64,000 nt of DNA from Dactylonectria macrodidyma (GCA_020744425.1 JAGMUV010000031.1:248001-312000), one strand, 5' to 3'; shown: positions 40,237 through 50,236, numbered from the stretch's first letter. The notes: generated by a model from the sequence alone, not told the origin. Translations and numbers: made by a program.

Positions 40237-41100
40237 TAGTAGTAGATTTATTACGCCCGGGAGAACGGATCTCATAGGGCCATGGAACCCGCTATGCTAT
40301 TTACATTTCTGCCACTTCAATCCTGACCACAAAAGCCCCACTTTCTCTCCCTGAATCGCTTTCTTTTGGCCTCGCTTGACTCCCTCTGACAGGCCTGCTT
40401 GAAGGCCAATTTCTCCAAGTGTTCAGCATCCTATCCTCAGCGGCTGAAGCATGGTCAGTCAAAATGAGGCTGCATTGCATTAGTATTGTGTCCTGGTTCC
40501 GGTTGTTAGTATGTTCCATTCTCCTACTTCACTCCCAGTCTTCCCGTCTTCATCGCAAATTTGATCGTTGCTCGCACCGCCTGTAGGTTAGGTGACCACT
40601 TCGGTCCGTCCAGTGCCGACTTTCCTCCCAAAAAGAATGACAGGTTTCCCATCTCGCTTTGCCCGATTTGTCTCATGCCTTCGCGTTGTGCATCCCACTT
40701 GGTGCATCGAAAGAGAAAATGCCCCGTTGTTTCGACTGCCCGTCCGCAATCACACAAGTCTGATTCCACCGCGCCGATCCTCGACAGGTAGCTGTTGATC
40801 CTCGCCATTCCCGTGCGTAACTGTGAAAGCGTGTCTGCTTCGCGCCTCTTCAGTCCGTCGTATAGCACCTTTGTGTGTTTTCCTGGTAGCGCTTTGCCCA
40901 CCCTCTTGGAGAAGCCGCCCACTCTGTCCGGTAGCGCCTGGTGCTGTTGTAGCTGTGCTCTCGCCAGTCTTGTCCGCGTCGATCGAGCTTGGTATGGCGG
41001 CGTCTCTGCCGTACGTCCTGCTTCGGTTGCTCTCTGCCTTGGCCGTTGGCCGCGGCACCACAGGGGTGAACGGGCACCAAGGCCGCGGAGCCCGCATTAA
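40234..41100 (-). mobile_element. 5'-truncated LINE (Tad/I-like), 3' end with TAG/CTA trinucleotide tail
   Basis: On the minus strand the element ends in repeated CTA units (40234-40245). The 3' untranslated part (CCCGGGCGTAATAAATCTAC and upstream) is nearly the same as at 50046-50236. The coding part at 40524 to about 41095 lacks a start and ends in the LINE C-terminal module: ALPGKHTKVLYDGLKRREAD, QLRTGMARINSYLSRIGA, then the zinc motif CDCGRAVETTGHFLFRC. RT and endonuclease are missing, as usual for 5'-truncated LINEs. The exact 5' end and target duplication were not resolved. Confidence 0.85.
40524..41095 (-). pseudogene. LINE ORF2 C-terminal fragment
   Basis: Open frame without a start codon, limited upstream by a TAA near 41098. 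It holds the conserved post-RT region of Tad/I-type LINEs (KVLYDGLKRREADTLSQLRT) and the CCHC-like motif C-x-C...H-x4-C. It encodes no catalytic domain. Confidence 0.8.
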
Positions 41101-41497
41101 ACGGGGAAGAGCCCACGACCACGAAATATGCTTGAACCGTAGCGCGTTAGAAGGGGTGCTGGGGCTTCTTGGAAGACGCGTAAGTATTTCCACCCGCGAT
41201 GATCTGTTGTGTGCGAGGCGAGGACGGAAGGTGTGGTACCTGTCCGAAGAGGTTGCGATTTGGGGCCAACAAGAGAAGCTGATCATGACAAGAAAGTGGG
41301 GAGAATCTCGTGGATGGAGCAGTTGGAGATCCAATGGTGGACGTGGAATCGGCACCCGCTTCCTTTTGTTGGTCGGCGAAGGACACACCAGCACCAACCC
41401 GACTTCCTTCAAATCCATCTTCCAACGCTTTGGTCTTGATTTCAGATCAAGATCATCCTCCTCCCATTCCCTTTTGAATTACACGACCTTGCCTATC
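41101..41497. other. Spacer between LINE and LOG gene
   Basis: Several frames are open for 90-220 codons here, but none shows a recognised motif and they overlap one another. I call nothing. It may include the original 3' flank of the retropepsin-like gene, displaced by the LINE, and the 3' untranslated region of the LOG gene. Confidence 0.35.
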
Positions 41498-42281
41498 TCA
41501 TTCGTCGTTCCATGACAATTCAAGCCTTTCTCTGCTAACCTGGTATTCTCTCAGCTTCCCCAGGGCCTCTTGGACTTGGCTTGTATCGACCATGATACCG
41601 GCGTTGCTCTCGGAGAGAAACCCTTCCTTAACTGCCTTTTGGATCCAAGCAGAAATAGCATCCCAGTAGCCGTTGATATTCAACAGAACGACCCCCACGC
41701 GGTGAATGCCAAGTTGATTCCAAGTCGTCATCTCCATTACTTCCTCCAAAGTGCCGAATCCGCCGGGCAGAGCAATAAAGCCAGACCCCGGACCGCCTTC
41801 AAGAACCTTTGTAGCCATGAGGCGCTTGCGGGTGTGCATATCCGGGACGATCGTAATCATGCCAAATTCGAAAGAAGCAGATTCCGACCCGTTTTCGACA
41901 ATGCGTTCCACCTTCTTCTCGCCTTTGAGACCATCAGCTGCTGTCTGTGTCTCCTTTCCTTCGTAGCCTTCCTCAATTCTGACGAGAGCTCGGGGAATTA
42001 CGCCATGAACCGCGTCCGGTCCCGAGAGGGAAACCAGGGTTTTGGCAAGCTCGCCCATCAGGCCGACGGTGCCTCCACCATACACAAGGTGGACGTTGTT
42101 CTTGTGGAATTCCGCTGCCAAAGCCCGCGCAGCTTCCATGTGAACTGCATCGTAACCTGCACAGGCACCACAGCTGTCGTTCAGTTAGTAAGGAGGAATC
42201 GCGCGGGTCGATGGTATATAATACTAACAATACGCAGACTACTGCAGGCTTTGTATACTCTTCCGTATTGAATTCCGCCAT
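41498..42281 (-). CDS. LOG family protein (cytokinin riboside 5'-monophosphate phosphoribohydrolase type), two exons
   Basis: Exon 1 is 42281-42229 and exon 2 is 42173-41498, with a 55-bp intron (GTTAGT...GACAG). The join gives AVVCVFCGACAGYD, the expected N-terminal phosphate-binding loop, and a 242-aa product of normal size. Further hallmarks are VHLVYGGGTVGLMG near 45, MHTRKRLM, and the signature LPGGFGTLEE near 150. LOG enzymes hydrolyse nucleoside 5'-monophosphates to release the base and ribose 5-phosphate. They were once annotated as lysine decarboxylases. The residues expected for catalysis (the Arg in TRKR and the Glu of GTLEE) are present. It is cytosolic by inference, since no signal peptide is seen. 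This looks like an intact host gene; element C starts 126 bp upstream of it. Confidence 0.93.
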
Positions 42282-42644
42282 GGTGTCTGAAAATTGGTGA
42301 TATTACAGAAAAATGAGGCAAATCTAATGACGCAGAGGGAACCACGACTCGGAATTTCACGTTTTATACGTCATGTCTACTTACATAAGCCGCCTGGGCC
42401 CATGAGTATGGTTGACTGTAGGGCTCACTGTCTCAAAACCCTTTTTCCAAAAAATTTCATCATTAGAGCCACCCTAGCGTATCTACATATGCCTGAAAAC
42501 CCCAATTACATGAATATTCAATTAAAGCAAGATGAATATTCCATATACAAGGTCATACAACAATTTTTCCTCCTGTACACGTCATCTTTTCCCTGTCACA
42601 TTCTCCATCAATACATATCAGCAAAAACACCAACTGTATTACAT

Positions 42645-43227
42645 ATGTCACCTCCAATTAACTCCGCAACTGCCAAGCAGCCATCAAACAAAGCTGCACT
42701 CACGTCATGGGCTCTTACAAAGGCGCAATTGCTACGGCCTGCAAAGGTGATAAGATGTCAAGAGCAGGCAACAGAGAGCCGTCTTTTACAGCTGAATACA
42801 CGAGCTAGACAAGGGCGGTCTTCATCAACTGGCCTTGACCTAACCCGTACACAGAATATTGATGCACTACTCATCTATATTTATGGGACTTTACGCACAC
42901 CTTCCTGTATGCAATGTGCAAGAGGAAATGGCATTTTTGAAGGGTGTATCACTAAGAGTGATATTGCTGCTGGCGCATGTGCGAACTGCACATATTCATC
43001 GAGAGGAATTCGATGTTCATATCATGGTAAGTTATTGAACCTTTCTTTATATAATAAATACTAATAAGAATAAATTAGATCGGCCAAAAGAAACACAGTT
43101 ATCTCGATCCATAATAGAGAAAATCGTGAAGGAGTCTACACCTGATCAACTACGTGCATTTGGAGCAGATCTAATTGAAAGAGCTAAGATCCAAGAGGAA
43201 CTTAGCTCCACACAACCCGAAGAGTAA
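42645..43227 (+). CDS. Element C gene A: DUF3716-like cysteine-cluster protein, two exons
   Basis: Exon 1 is 42645-43026 and exon 2 is 43079-43227, joined over a 52-bp intron GTAAGT...ATTAG, giving 176 aa. The start at 42645 (MSPPINSATAKQPSN) is the first ATG after the terminal repeat that keeps the conserved core. It shares ALTSWALTKAQLLRP, LDLTRTQNIDALLIYIYG, CMQCARGNGIFEGC and GACANCTYSSRGIRCSYH with element A; the core is about 60-70 percent identical by eye. The C-terminus is helical and charged (ADLIERAKIQEEL). Codon use is more AT-rich than in element A. The role in transposition is unknown; a DNA-binding or regulatory function is inferred. Confidence 0.78.
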
Positions 43228-43653
43228 CTAGTCTAGGATTACAGGTGATGAGTCATGTTGCATCTAGCTGATGGAAATGATCATATATGTGAGAAGCTCT
43301 TGATATTCTTCCTATCTAACGAGGGTCTTTGGGTCAGTCTTATAGACGAAGAAAGTGATGATGACCTCGGATGACCTCGGACAGCCGAGAGACTCCGGAT
43401 GCTTCGGGGTCTTGGCTTTATCTAGCTATTGACCTGAATGAAGGAAATGCTAGGCTGGTGACGAGGCTGGTGACGAGGCAGGTGGCGATGGACGCCTATG
43501 ATGATAGAAGGAAAAGCTTCACTTCCGCAGTAGCCGTTGAGATCCGATATACCGATATATGACAGTCATTAGTGCTAATATTCTCTGTATTTAATGTGAA
43601 AATTTTTGCGTACGCAAATAATTTAACTTAATCCTTCTTTATTATTCCTAACC
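43228..43653. promoter_or_regulatory. Intergenic region before gene B with TGCGTACGCA palindrome
   Basis: Contains TGCGTACGCA at 43607-43616, about 37 bp before the gene B start, as in element A. A short local duplication GATGACCTCG (43361-43380) and GGCTGGTGACGAG (twice, 43452-43477) is also present. No gene is seen. Confidence 0.55.
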
Positions 43654-44823
43654 ATGAATTCCGCAATCTGTTCCAAGAAGGGTTATCTCCATTCCGTTGT
43701 ATTGGAGTTAAACCCAGACTGGGTTCGTTGTTATTTCTGTGGAGAGAATATTATACCTTTAACTCTTCCTTCTTCTGCCAATCCTCAAATTGACATGGTC
43801 GATTTGACTGAAGACAGCCCAATCCCACCTACACACGCACGATCACGACGACTCCAACATGCACCTGCACCTGCAATGACTATCCCTTCCTATAATCCTG
43901 CTCAACTGGAATCCGCTGTCAATCAAGGCAACCAAAGCCGAAGTCTCCACGCTCAAGCTACCCGAACGAAGTCGATACCCAATACACCCATTGAGTTGGC
44001 AATTACCTTATATACAGCAGCATATAAGTGTATATCAAGCGGTCAATTGGATATCAGGAAGTGGCAGTCTGGATCTCCTACTATCGCTGGGAGAGTTGGC
44101 AATTGCTTTGTTACAAACGCAACACATAACTATCCTTCACATGCGGACCTTGTGAGATCAGTTGCTGCACGTGCAACAACTGATGCAACATATCGGGCCG
44201 TTGACTGGGAGTTCATTTCTGGTTGCACCAGTAACAGTTCGCAAAGTATTGTTTTCTTTTCTCAGGAAGTTCTAGAGACAACTTCTCTTGCTGCATTTCT
44301 CAATGCAATCAATCCTCAAAGTCCGCATCCAACCAGGGTCAATCTGTCACTTCTTTATGCTTATGAAGCGAAAGAGGAGGAAGATAACATGATCACCCCT
44401 GTTCCAGTGCGAAAGAAGAAGTTCAAGGGCGAAAAGGATCTATCTCTTCCAATACAAAACAAACCCCCAACACAATCTCCAATTAATCGCAAACGAAAGG
44501 CATCTACACAATCAGCTCCAGCAACAGATAAGAAGGTAAAGGTAGACAAGAAAAATGAGGAGATATTGGTCTTACTAGAGAAGTCTAATGAAGAAGATGA
44601 CTTAGCTGCATTCTTCGATACTGATGTGGATGGATCGGATTTGAATGGACAAGATAATATGGTTATAGAAGTGGCTGGGCAAGGTAGTGAGGATTTGGAG
44701 GCACTTATATCAGATGATGGAAGTAGAGAAGTTATTGAGGAAGATGTAATTAGTACAGGGCGGAAGACTGGCAGTAAACAGCCACTGCCTCCATTAAGTA
44801 TGGTAACTCGCCAGCGTAAGTAG
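43654..44823 (+). CDS. Element C gene B: zinc-cluster protein with acidic tail
   Basis: 389 aa from ATG 43654 with no intron. The N-terminus has a CX2C-type pair (VRCYFCGENI) and an acidic IDMVDLTED box. The central domain, about residues 75-240, has VNQGNQSRSLHAQATR, CFVTNATHNYPSHADLVRS and WEFISGCTSN, shared with element A. The C-terminal third is lysine-rich (KKKFKGEKD, NRKRKASTQS, DKKVKVDKK), then strongly acidic, and ends PLSMVTRQRK, matching TMVTRQR in element A. The basic runs look like nuclear localisation signals. It is probably an accessory protein of the transposon; no enzymatic motif is visible. Confidence 0.75.
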   Translation: MNSAICSKKGYLHSVVLELNPDWVRCYFCGENIIPLTLPSSANPQIDMVDLTEDSPIPPTHARSRRLQHAPAPAMTIPSYNPAQLESAVNQGNQSRSLHAQATRTKSIPNTPIELAITLYTAAYKCISSGQLDIRKWQSGSPTIAGRVGNCFVTNATHNYPSHADLVRSVAARATTDATYRAVDWEFISGCTSNSSQSIVFFSQEVLETTSLAAFLNAINPQSPHPTRVNLSLLYAYEAKEEEDNMITPVPVRKKKFKGEKDLSLPIQNKPPTQSPINRKRKASTQSAPATDKKVKVDKKNEEILVLLEKSNEEDDLAAFFDTDVDGSDLNGQDNMVIEVAGQGSEDLEALISDDGSREVIEEDVISTGRKTGSKQPLPPLSMVTRQRK

Positions 44824-44851
44824 TTTCCATCTTCTCAAGTCTTTTCCTTTA

Positions 44852-46442
44852 TTAATCAGCTGCTATCCATGAATCAAACACTTCAATGTCAATATTCTGA
44901 GCCTGTAGAATTTGACTAAGTCGATCTCGCCCATCTCGAGGTCGGTCAAGTAAGGATAGTCGTGGTGAATTCCCATTCTGAATATAAAGAGCCAATTCAC
45001 CTCGTAGAAGATTGTACTCATCTAAAAGTGGATGTGTGACAACGTTCGAAATTTCTGGTAAAGAGCCAATTGTCGTTGTAATGATAGCTTGACAAATAGA
45101 CATTGTTTCTTCTGGCAAGAAATCATCCAGATCAGATTGATCAAGTTCAAAGGTTTCCTGACAGAATCTGAATCGATCAGGTGGAATCTCTTCAGCAAAG
45201 TTCCGTGCAGTCTCTGAATTGAGATCATGATATAGAACTGAGGGTTGTCCAGGTTGAACATGTGGTCGATTGGCTTGACGGCGAATAGAATGGCTATTCC
45301 AGACTCGTATAAATGAGATCAAGTCATGTCGGATTGGATTCATGAAGATGAATAGAATGGAAATGCGATCAGGAAGAGAGCCGCCATCAAAGAGCCCATT
45401 TTCTGTCAGCCATTGGAAGTATATCTAATCGAAGAGAATTAGTAAAGTTCAATAAGGAATAATAGAAACTTACCCTCCACGATCCTCCACGTGCTTGATA
45501 AAGCCGATGCCACCAGCTCTCAATTCGAGTATTATGAATACTTCGTCCAAAAAACCAACAATCCTTAAACTCAATTGGAACTAACTCTGTTCCAAGTCGT
45601 TTCTTTCTATTCCCAGAAAGAAAGTAATGTAAGCCACACATCAAAGCTGTTTCCCCTCCATGATCAGATCGAATAGCTCGTGGCATCATACCACGTTGCC
45701 GCAGAACTGATAGATACTGTAAGGCAACGTTCCAACTTGTTGCAGCAGAATATCCACAGTAAAACCATGTAATATATCGGGCATACCCATCAATACCAGC
45801 ATAGATCTCAAAGCCCCATTGCTTAAGCTTATCATAACCATCAAGGGACCATACCCAGTCAGGCCCTGGAACAATAAAGTCACGACGTTGAAAACGTGCT
45901 TTACCCCATCGATCAGTAATGCTTTCAGGTGCAAAGTCTCGATAAACATTGTACAATGCATCGCGACTGATGATGTGATGTTGTTGCCGCATGTAGGTGT
46001 AAAGATAGCCTCGACCATAGTTTTGGATAACAGTTGAGACTTGAGACTCATCATGAAAGAAGGTTCGTGCAAGTTCTTGAGCTATTTGAAGCTGGTTATT
46101 ATCTTGTCGTCTGAAAAGACCAAGTTCCCGACGGATCTTGCAAAGTCCAGTGAAGCTTAAACTGAACCCCTCATCTTGAAGCCGGCGTAAGATAATAGCA
46201 TCTTTTAAACACTCATCAAAGAACATTGACTTGATTCGGTCTCGTAGAGGTTCAGTGTCAACTGTACGCCGTTGACGGAGGAGTTCCCATTTCTGTAGAA
46301 ATCGGTAAAGAACTGCGCGACTGACTTGGATGTTGTAATTGGTAGAAAGAGAAAGAATAATATTTGAGATTGTTGTATCTTCATCAATTAATATAGTAAT
46401 ATCCTGACGGAGAGGGGTGAGGTCTATTCGGGGCCGAGGCAT
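44852..46442 (-). CDS. Element C integrase-type DDE transposase, two exons
   Basis: Exon 1 is 46442-45474 and exon 2 is 45424-44852, with a 49-bp intron GTAAGT...GATTAG at phase 0. The intron position is identical to that in element A. The product is 513 aa. The N-terminal 110 residues are helical and probably bind DNA. The catalytic triad is D201 (WVWSLDGYDKL), D260 (AIRSDHGGET) and E308 (HNTRIESWWHRL). Other conserved blocks are VIQNYGRGYLYTYMRQQ and SLPDRISILFIFMNPIRHDL. The enzyme is expected to cut and join the 32-bp ends. No stop or frameshift is seen, so it may be active. The DD and DE gaps are 58 and 47 residues. Confidence 0.88.
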
Positions 46443-46806
46443 GTTGAATAGAATGGAAAGAGGGGAAAGAAAATTTAGAAAGATTGAGAATGTATAGATG
46501 AAATAGAATAAGTAAACGCATGTTTAGTAAATAAACCTTTAATTACATATAATATTTAGATAAATATTTTATTAAAAAATTTATAACTATATAAAATGTT
46601 AAAATATCTAAGTTAGTTATCACTTTATGTATTAATTTTTAGAAAACATAGAAAAATTTAATTCTTTTTTAAAGGTTGAGTCTGTATATTTCTTTACAGC
46701 TCTATTCGTAACTCATCAGGACTATACTAATCCTTATACTCAAATCTTCAGAAAGCCAGGCCCATATGTCCCTGTACTGCTATGTTCGCAGCTGATCAGA
46801 ACTAAA
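46443..46806. other. AT-rich divergent-promoter/terminator spacer of element C
   Basis: About 360 bp, strongly AT-rich around 46510-46680, between the integrase start and the end of the fourth gene. It should contain the integrase promoter. No gene is seen. Confidence 0.5.
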
Positions 46807-47595
46807 CTAATCACTATCGCTAAAAACATCGCCATCCAGAAGAGCTTCGAAGATATTCTTCATGGTGCGAAGTGATTTCTGGTCCAGACTCTTGAGCGCG
46901 TCAGTAATGTCCTTCGTAGTATAGTCCTGGCCAGATTTTTCCATCTTGCTCTTTTTCTTGCCCGATTCCTTTTTCTTCTTCTGTCGCTTGGAAGTATGGT
47001 CGTCGTCGGAGGAGTCATCGCGGGATCGCTTCTCGACATCTGTAACTATTAGCGATAGGCCTTGATCAGACGCGTACAGGCATGTATGGAACTTACCAGT
47101 CACAATCGAGCAGTGTTTGGCCTGACCACCATAGTGATAGGAGGCACAACCCGGAGACATTGCATTCAATGTCACATAAGCATTGAATATACCAGTATTG
47201 TCCTTGCACTTCTTGCACGCCTTCTTGTCCTCGAGTTCCTCGCCGTACATGAATTTGACCAGGGAATCGGCAGCTTGAGGGCGTGTGAGCGACATCACAG
47301 GCATGGCTTTGCCGGCCTTGGTCTGTCGAGGGCGGAGCGTAATGAATCGGCGCATCTATTCCACAGTTAGGCACATACAGAGCTGTACGGATTCGATCAA
47401 ATGGATACTCACCGAAAAATCTGCGTTGGGTTCGAAAATGATAGCGGCCTTGGCAGTAAATGCGTTCTTGGCCTCGTAGAACCACCGAGCGGTCGTGTGC
47501 TCGGGCGACATGTCGAGCGCGTCGATGTTTTCCTCGGATGGGATCGGGACGCCGTCGAGATCGGTGGGCAGCGCGAAAGTAACGGTGGACGCCAT
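46807..47595 (-). CDS. Element C gene D: second DUF3716-like cysteine-cluster protein, three exons
   Basis: Exons 47595-47413, 47355-47097 and 47039-46807 are joined over two 57-bp introns (GTGAGT...GAATAG and GTAAGT...TTACAG), giving 224 aa. The N-terminus is MASTVTFALPTDLDGVP. The cysteine region ACKKCKDNTGIFNAYVTLNA then PGCASYHYGGQAKHCS mirrors the CxxC...GNGIF...GAC...CS pattern of gene A, so A and D look like distant paralogues. The third exon is very basic (TSKRQKKKKESGKKKSKMEK), a probable nuclear localisation signal, followed by an acidic end. The function is unknown. Element A retains only the first 28 codons of what appears to be its counterpart. Confidence 0.7.
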
Positions 47596-47955
47596 TGTTT
47601 GGTGCGGTACAGGCGTGTACGAACGTGTATGCGCGAAGTCGTGGTGTTGTGCGATCGTGAACGTGGAGCTGCGGCAGGCGATGTTGAGCGATGTTTGGCG
47701 ATGTTTGGTCGCGTATGAGCCTGTAGACGAAGTTCAAAAAAAACAACAAAAAAAAATCTGTAGCACGAAGAGTTTCAATTGCGCGCCCTAAAAAAAGAAA
47801 AATCTTTATACACCTGCTTTACAGCTGTAACGGTCTGTACACGACTGTAAATGGGTGTATTCAAATTATCGCCAATGCTGCAATTGGAGTACGTTGAAGT
47901 CATATATTCGGTTTGAAGGATATTAAATATGTGAACAGGCCTGTACACGCCTGTA
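47596..47955. other. Right subterminal region of element C, left of pogo
   Basis: Contains A-runs near 47736-47756 and repeats of the CTGTACACG-CTGTA type at 47834-47844 and 47940-47955. Similar words flank the pogo on its right side (49914-49931), so they belong to element C and not to pogo. No gene is seen. Confidence 0.5.
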
Positions 47956-49895
47956 AGTCGCCCACCCTAGTTATGGCCCACCCCTGGCTTTGGCCCACCC
48001 CAAAAACGCGCTCCGCCGCACGCGTCAGATCCGCGCTACCACCTACAATAAATTGTTAAAAATCGGATTTTTCACCAATTGACTTACTTTCTTTTGTATT
48101 TTCCTCTCCGTGTTCGAAATGCCTGAATATACAGAGCAGGACCTACAAAACGCCATCGTGGACGTCAGGAATGGTGTTGCCGTCAGGACCGCTGCCACAC
48201 GCCATGGAGTACCAAGAGGGACACTTCGCGCCCGCCTTAATGGTGCCCAACCTCAACGTACGGCACACGACGACCAGCAGCGGCTCACAGCCAATCAGGA
48301 AGAACATCTTAAGCAATGGATTTTGCGGCAGGAGGCCCTCGGTTACGCGCCAACACACGCACAAGTGCGAGCAATCGCTAGCAGCGTGCTTAAACAACAA
48401 GGTGACCACAAGCCCCTAGGGAGGAAGTGGTCCAGTCACTTCGTGGAGCGCCATTTAGCCGTCAAGACAAAGTTAGGCCGTCGAACTGACTGGAAACGTA
48501 TAAATGCGGCCACTCCGGATAATATCAGGCACTTGTTCAACCTATACGAGACTGTGAGCTGGATCCCTCCCCGGCGGAGGTACAACGCCGACGAGGGCGG
48601 CATTATGGAGGGCCAAGGCATTAACGGGCTTGTTATCGGCTCCTCGCAGGAGAATCCTAACGCGGTACCAGTCAAAACGATAAATGCCCGGACTTGGACG
48701 TCTATCGTGGAGTGCATCTCGGCGCTCGGGGTCGCTTTGAACCCCCTGGTCATCTTCAAGGCCAAAAGTATCCAAGAACAATGGTTCAAGAAGGATTTCC
48801 TAGCTAAGCATCCTGGCTGGCATGTTACCTTTTCGGAAAACGGGTGGACAAGCAATGATATTGCTGTCGAGTGGCTAGGGAAGGTGTTTTTACCCCAAAC
48901 GCAACCTGAGAACCCAGCCGATAGTCGCCTACTTATCGTCGACGGTCACGGCAGTCATACCTCGGACGAATTTATGACTATGTGTTACCTAAACAACGTT
49001 CACTTACTCTTTTTCCCTGCTCATACTTCCCATGTCCTCCAGCCCTTGGATCTCGGCTGCTTTTCCAGTTTAAAAACGGCCTATCGTAGGCTAGTTGGCG
49101 AGCATACGGCTTTGACAGATACGACAAAGGTTGGAAAGGCAAACTTTCTCGAATTTTATGCGAAAGCTCGAGAAATTGGTCTTCGAAAGGAAAACGTTCA
49201 ATCCGGGTGGAAGGCGACAGGCTTATACCCTAAAAACGTAGCCAAACCTCTAAATTCTCGATGGGTCGTGGTGGCTAAACGGCCAGCTATACCACTACGT
49301 GTCACCTCGGATATTTCAACACCAAAACGCGGCGGCGACGTCGTAAAGCTATTTGCTGAGAAGAGCGGCTCTCCCACTTCACGACTGTCTATTCGAAAAG
49401 CCGCTGCGGCGTTGGATAAGGTTGCGATGGAGGTTATACTAAGGGACCTTGAGATCGAACGCTTGCGGGTGCAACTCGCCCAGGCAAAACCGCCTAAACG
49501 TCGCAAAATCGTCCAAGATCCGAACGAGCGCTTTGCAAGCCTTGCGCAGATACTTGCACAAGCTAATCGAGAGCCTCAACAACGTGTTCGGAAGGCAAGA
49601 AATGCGGTACAAGAGGTCATTATCGTGGGGGGGGAGAGTAGCTCTGAGTCGGAAGAGGAGCCGGCACTGGCTCGACGGTCGGGACGCAATCGGCGACCAA
49701 CAAAACGCTATATGGAGCGAGATTCAAGTGCAGACGAAGAAAGCGACTAAAGAGCGCCAAATGCGATTTTCCTTGTATTTTTACCATTTAATTTGACTTT
49801 GTTGCGACCTAGTTACGTCGATGTACCAGTTGTGCGATGTAGGCTAAATAGAGCGGGCCAAAGCCAGGGGTGGGCCAAAACTAGGGTGGGCGACT
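47956..49895 (+). mobile_element. pogo/Fot1-type DNA transposon, 1,940 bp, intact
   Basis: Inverted repeats begin AGTCGCCCACCCTAGTT at 47956 and, on the other strand, the same at 49895; about 41 bp match with one difference. TA is duplicated at 47954-47955 and 49896-49897. It is nested in the right arm of element C. Both tips and the transposase gene are complete, so it may be autonomous. Confidence 0.96.
48119..49750 (+). CDS. pogo/Fot1-type transposase
   Basis: 543 aa from ATG 48119 (MPEYTEQDLQNAI); a GTG three codons earlier also keeps the frame. Domains: HTH_psq (residues about 5-45, GVAVRTAATRHGVPRGTLRA), CENP-B-type second helix-turn-helix (about 55-120, THAQVRAIASSVL, KWSSHFVERH), and the DDE_1 catalytic core with acidic residues in YNADEGGIMEG, LLIVDGHGSHTS and SHVLQPLD (DDD type). 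The C-terminal tail is helical and basic. The length is normal for the family. No disruption is visible. It cuts and pastes into TA sites. Confidence 0.95.
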   Translation: MPEYTEQDLQNAIVDVRNGVAVRTAATRHGVPRGTLRARLNGAQPQRTAHDDQQRLTANQEEHLKQWILRQEALGYAPTHAQVRAIASSVLKQQGDHKPLGRKWSSHFVERHLAVKTKLGRRTDWKRINAATPDNIRHLFNLYETVSWIPPRRRYNADEGGIMEGQGINGLVIGSSQENPNAVPVKTINARTWTSIVECISALGVALNPLVIFKAKSIQEQWFKKDFLAKHPGWHVTFSENGWTSNDIAVEWLGKVFLPQTQPENPADSRLLIVDGHGSHTSDEFMTMCYLNNVHLLFFPAHTSHVLQPLDLGCFSSLKTAYRRLVGEHTALTDTTKVGKANFLEFYAKAREIGLRKENVQSGWKATGLYPKNVAKPLNSRWVVVAKRPAIPLRVTSDISTPKRGGDVVKLFAEKSGSPTSRLSIRKAAAALDKVAMEVILRDLEIERLRVQLAQAKPPKRRKIVQDPNERFASLAQILAQANREPQQRVRKARNAVQEVIIVGGESSSESEEEPALARRSGRNRRPTKRYMERDSSADEESD

Positions 49896-50045
49896 TATTC
49901 AATATGTGATCGGGCCTGTACACGCCTGTAGTGTGCAGCTAGTGAGATTTGGGTTTTGAGACAGTGAGCCCTACAGTCAACCGTAATGGGCGGCCCATGC
50001 TGCATGCTCGAACACTCTAGCGTGCACTCTAGCACAGCTCTTAAA

Positions 50046-50236
50046 TTGGCCTTCAAGCAGGCCTGTCAGAAAGAGTCAAGCGAGGCCAAAAGAAAGCGAT
50101 CCAGGGAGAGAAAGTGGGGCTTTACTTGTGGTCAGGATTGAAGGTGGCAGAAATGTAAATAGCATAGCGGGTTCCATGGCCCTATGAGATCCGTTCTCCC
50201 GGGCGTAATAAATCTACTACTACTACTACTACTACT
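50046..50236 (+). mobile_element. 5'-truncated LINE 3' end with TAC tail and 12-bp target duplication
   Basis: 191 bp of LINE 3' untranslated sequence related to the copy at 40234-41100, ending in a tract of TAC units (about 50216-50236). It is flanked by perfect 12-bp direct repeats ACAGCTCTTAAA at 50034-50045 and 50237-50248, the hallmark of target-primed reverse transcription. No coding sequence remains. Confidence 0.93.

Larger units (their letters stand above)
42409..49983. mobile_element. Element C: complete four-gene integrase-type DNA transposon with 32-bp inverted repeats
   Basis: Perfect 32-bp inverted repeats at 42410-42441 (GGTTGACTGTAGGGCTCACT and twelve more) and 49951-49982 enclose 7.6 kb, or 5.6 kb once the nested pogo is removed. 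The dinucleotide TA lies just outside on both sides if the outermost unpaired base (T on the left, G on the right) counts as element, suggesting a TA duplication, but this is not certain. Genes inside: DUF3716-like (+), gene B (+), integrase (-), second cysteine-cluster gene (-). Near the right end the words CTGTACACG and CGCCTGTA recur (47835-47955 and 49914-49931), likely subterminal binding repeats. The same layout is seen in element A. Confidence 0.85.

Noticed and set aside
40823..41515. 230-codon plus-strand frame over the LINE and spacer
   Set aside because: It overlaps the LINE coding strand in antisense, has no recognised motif and starts at a non-ATG codon.
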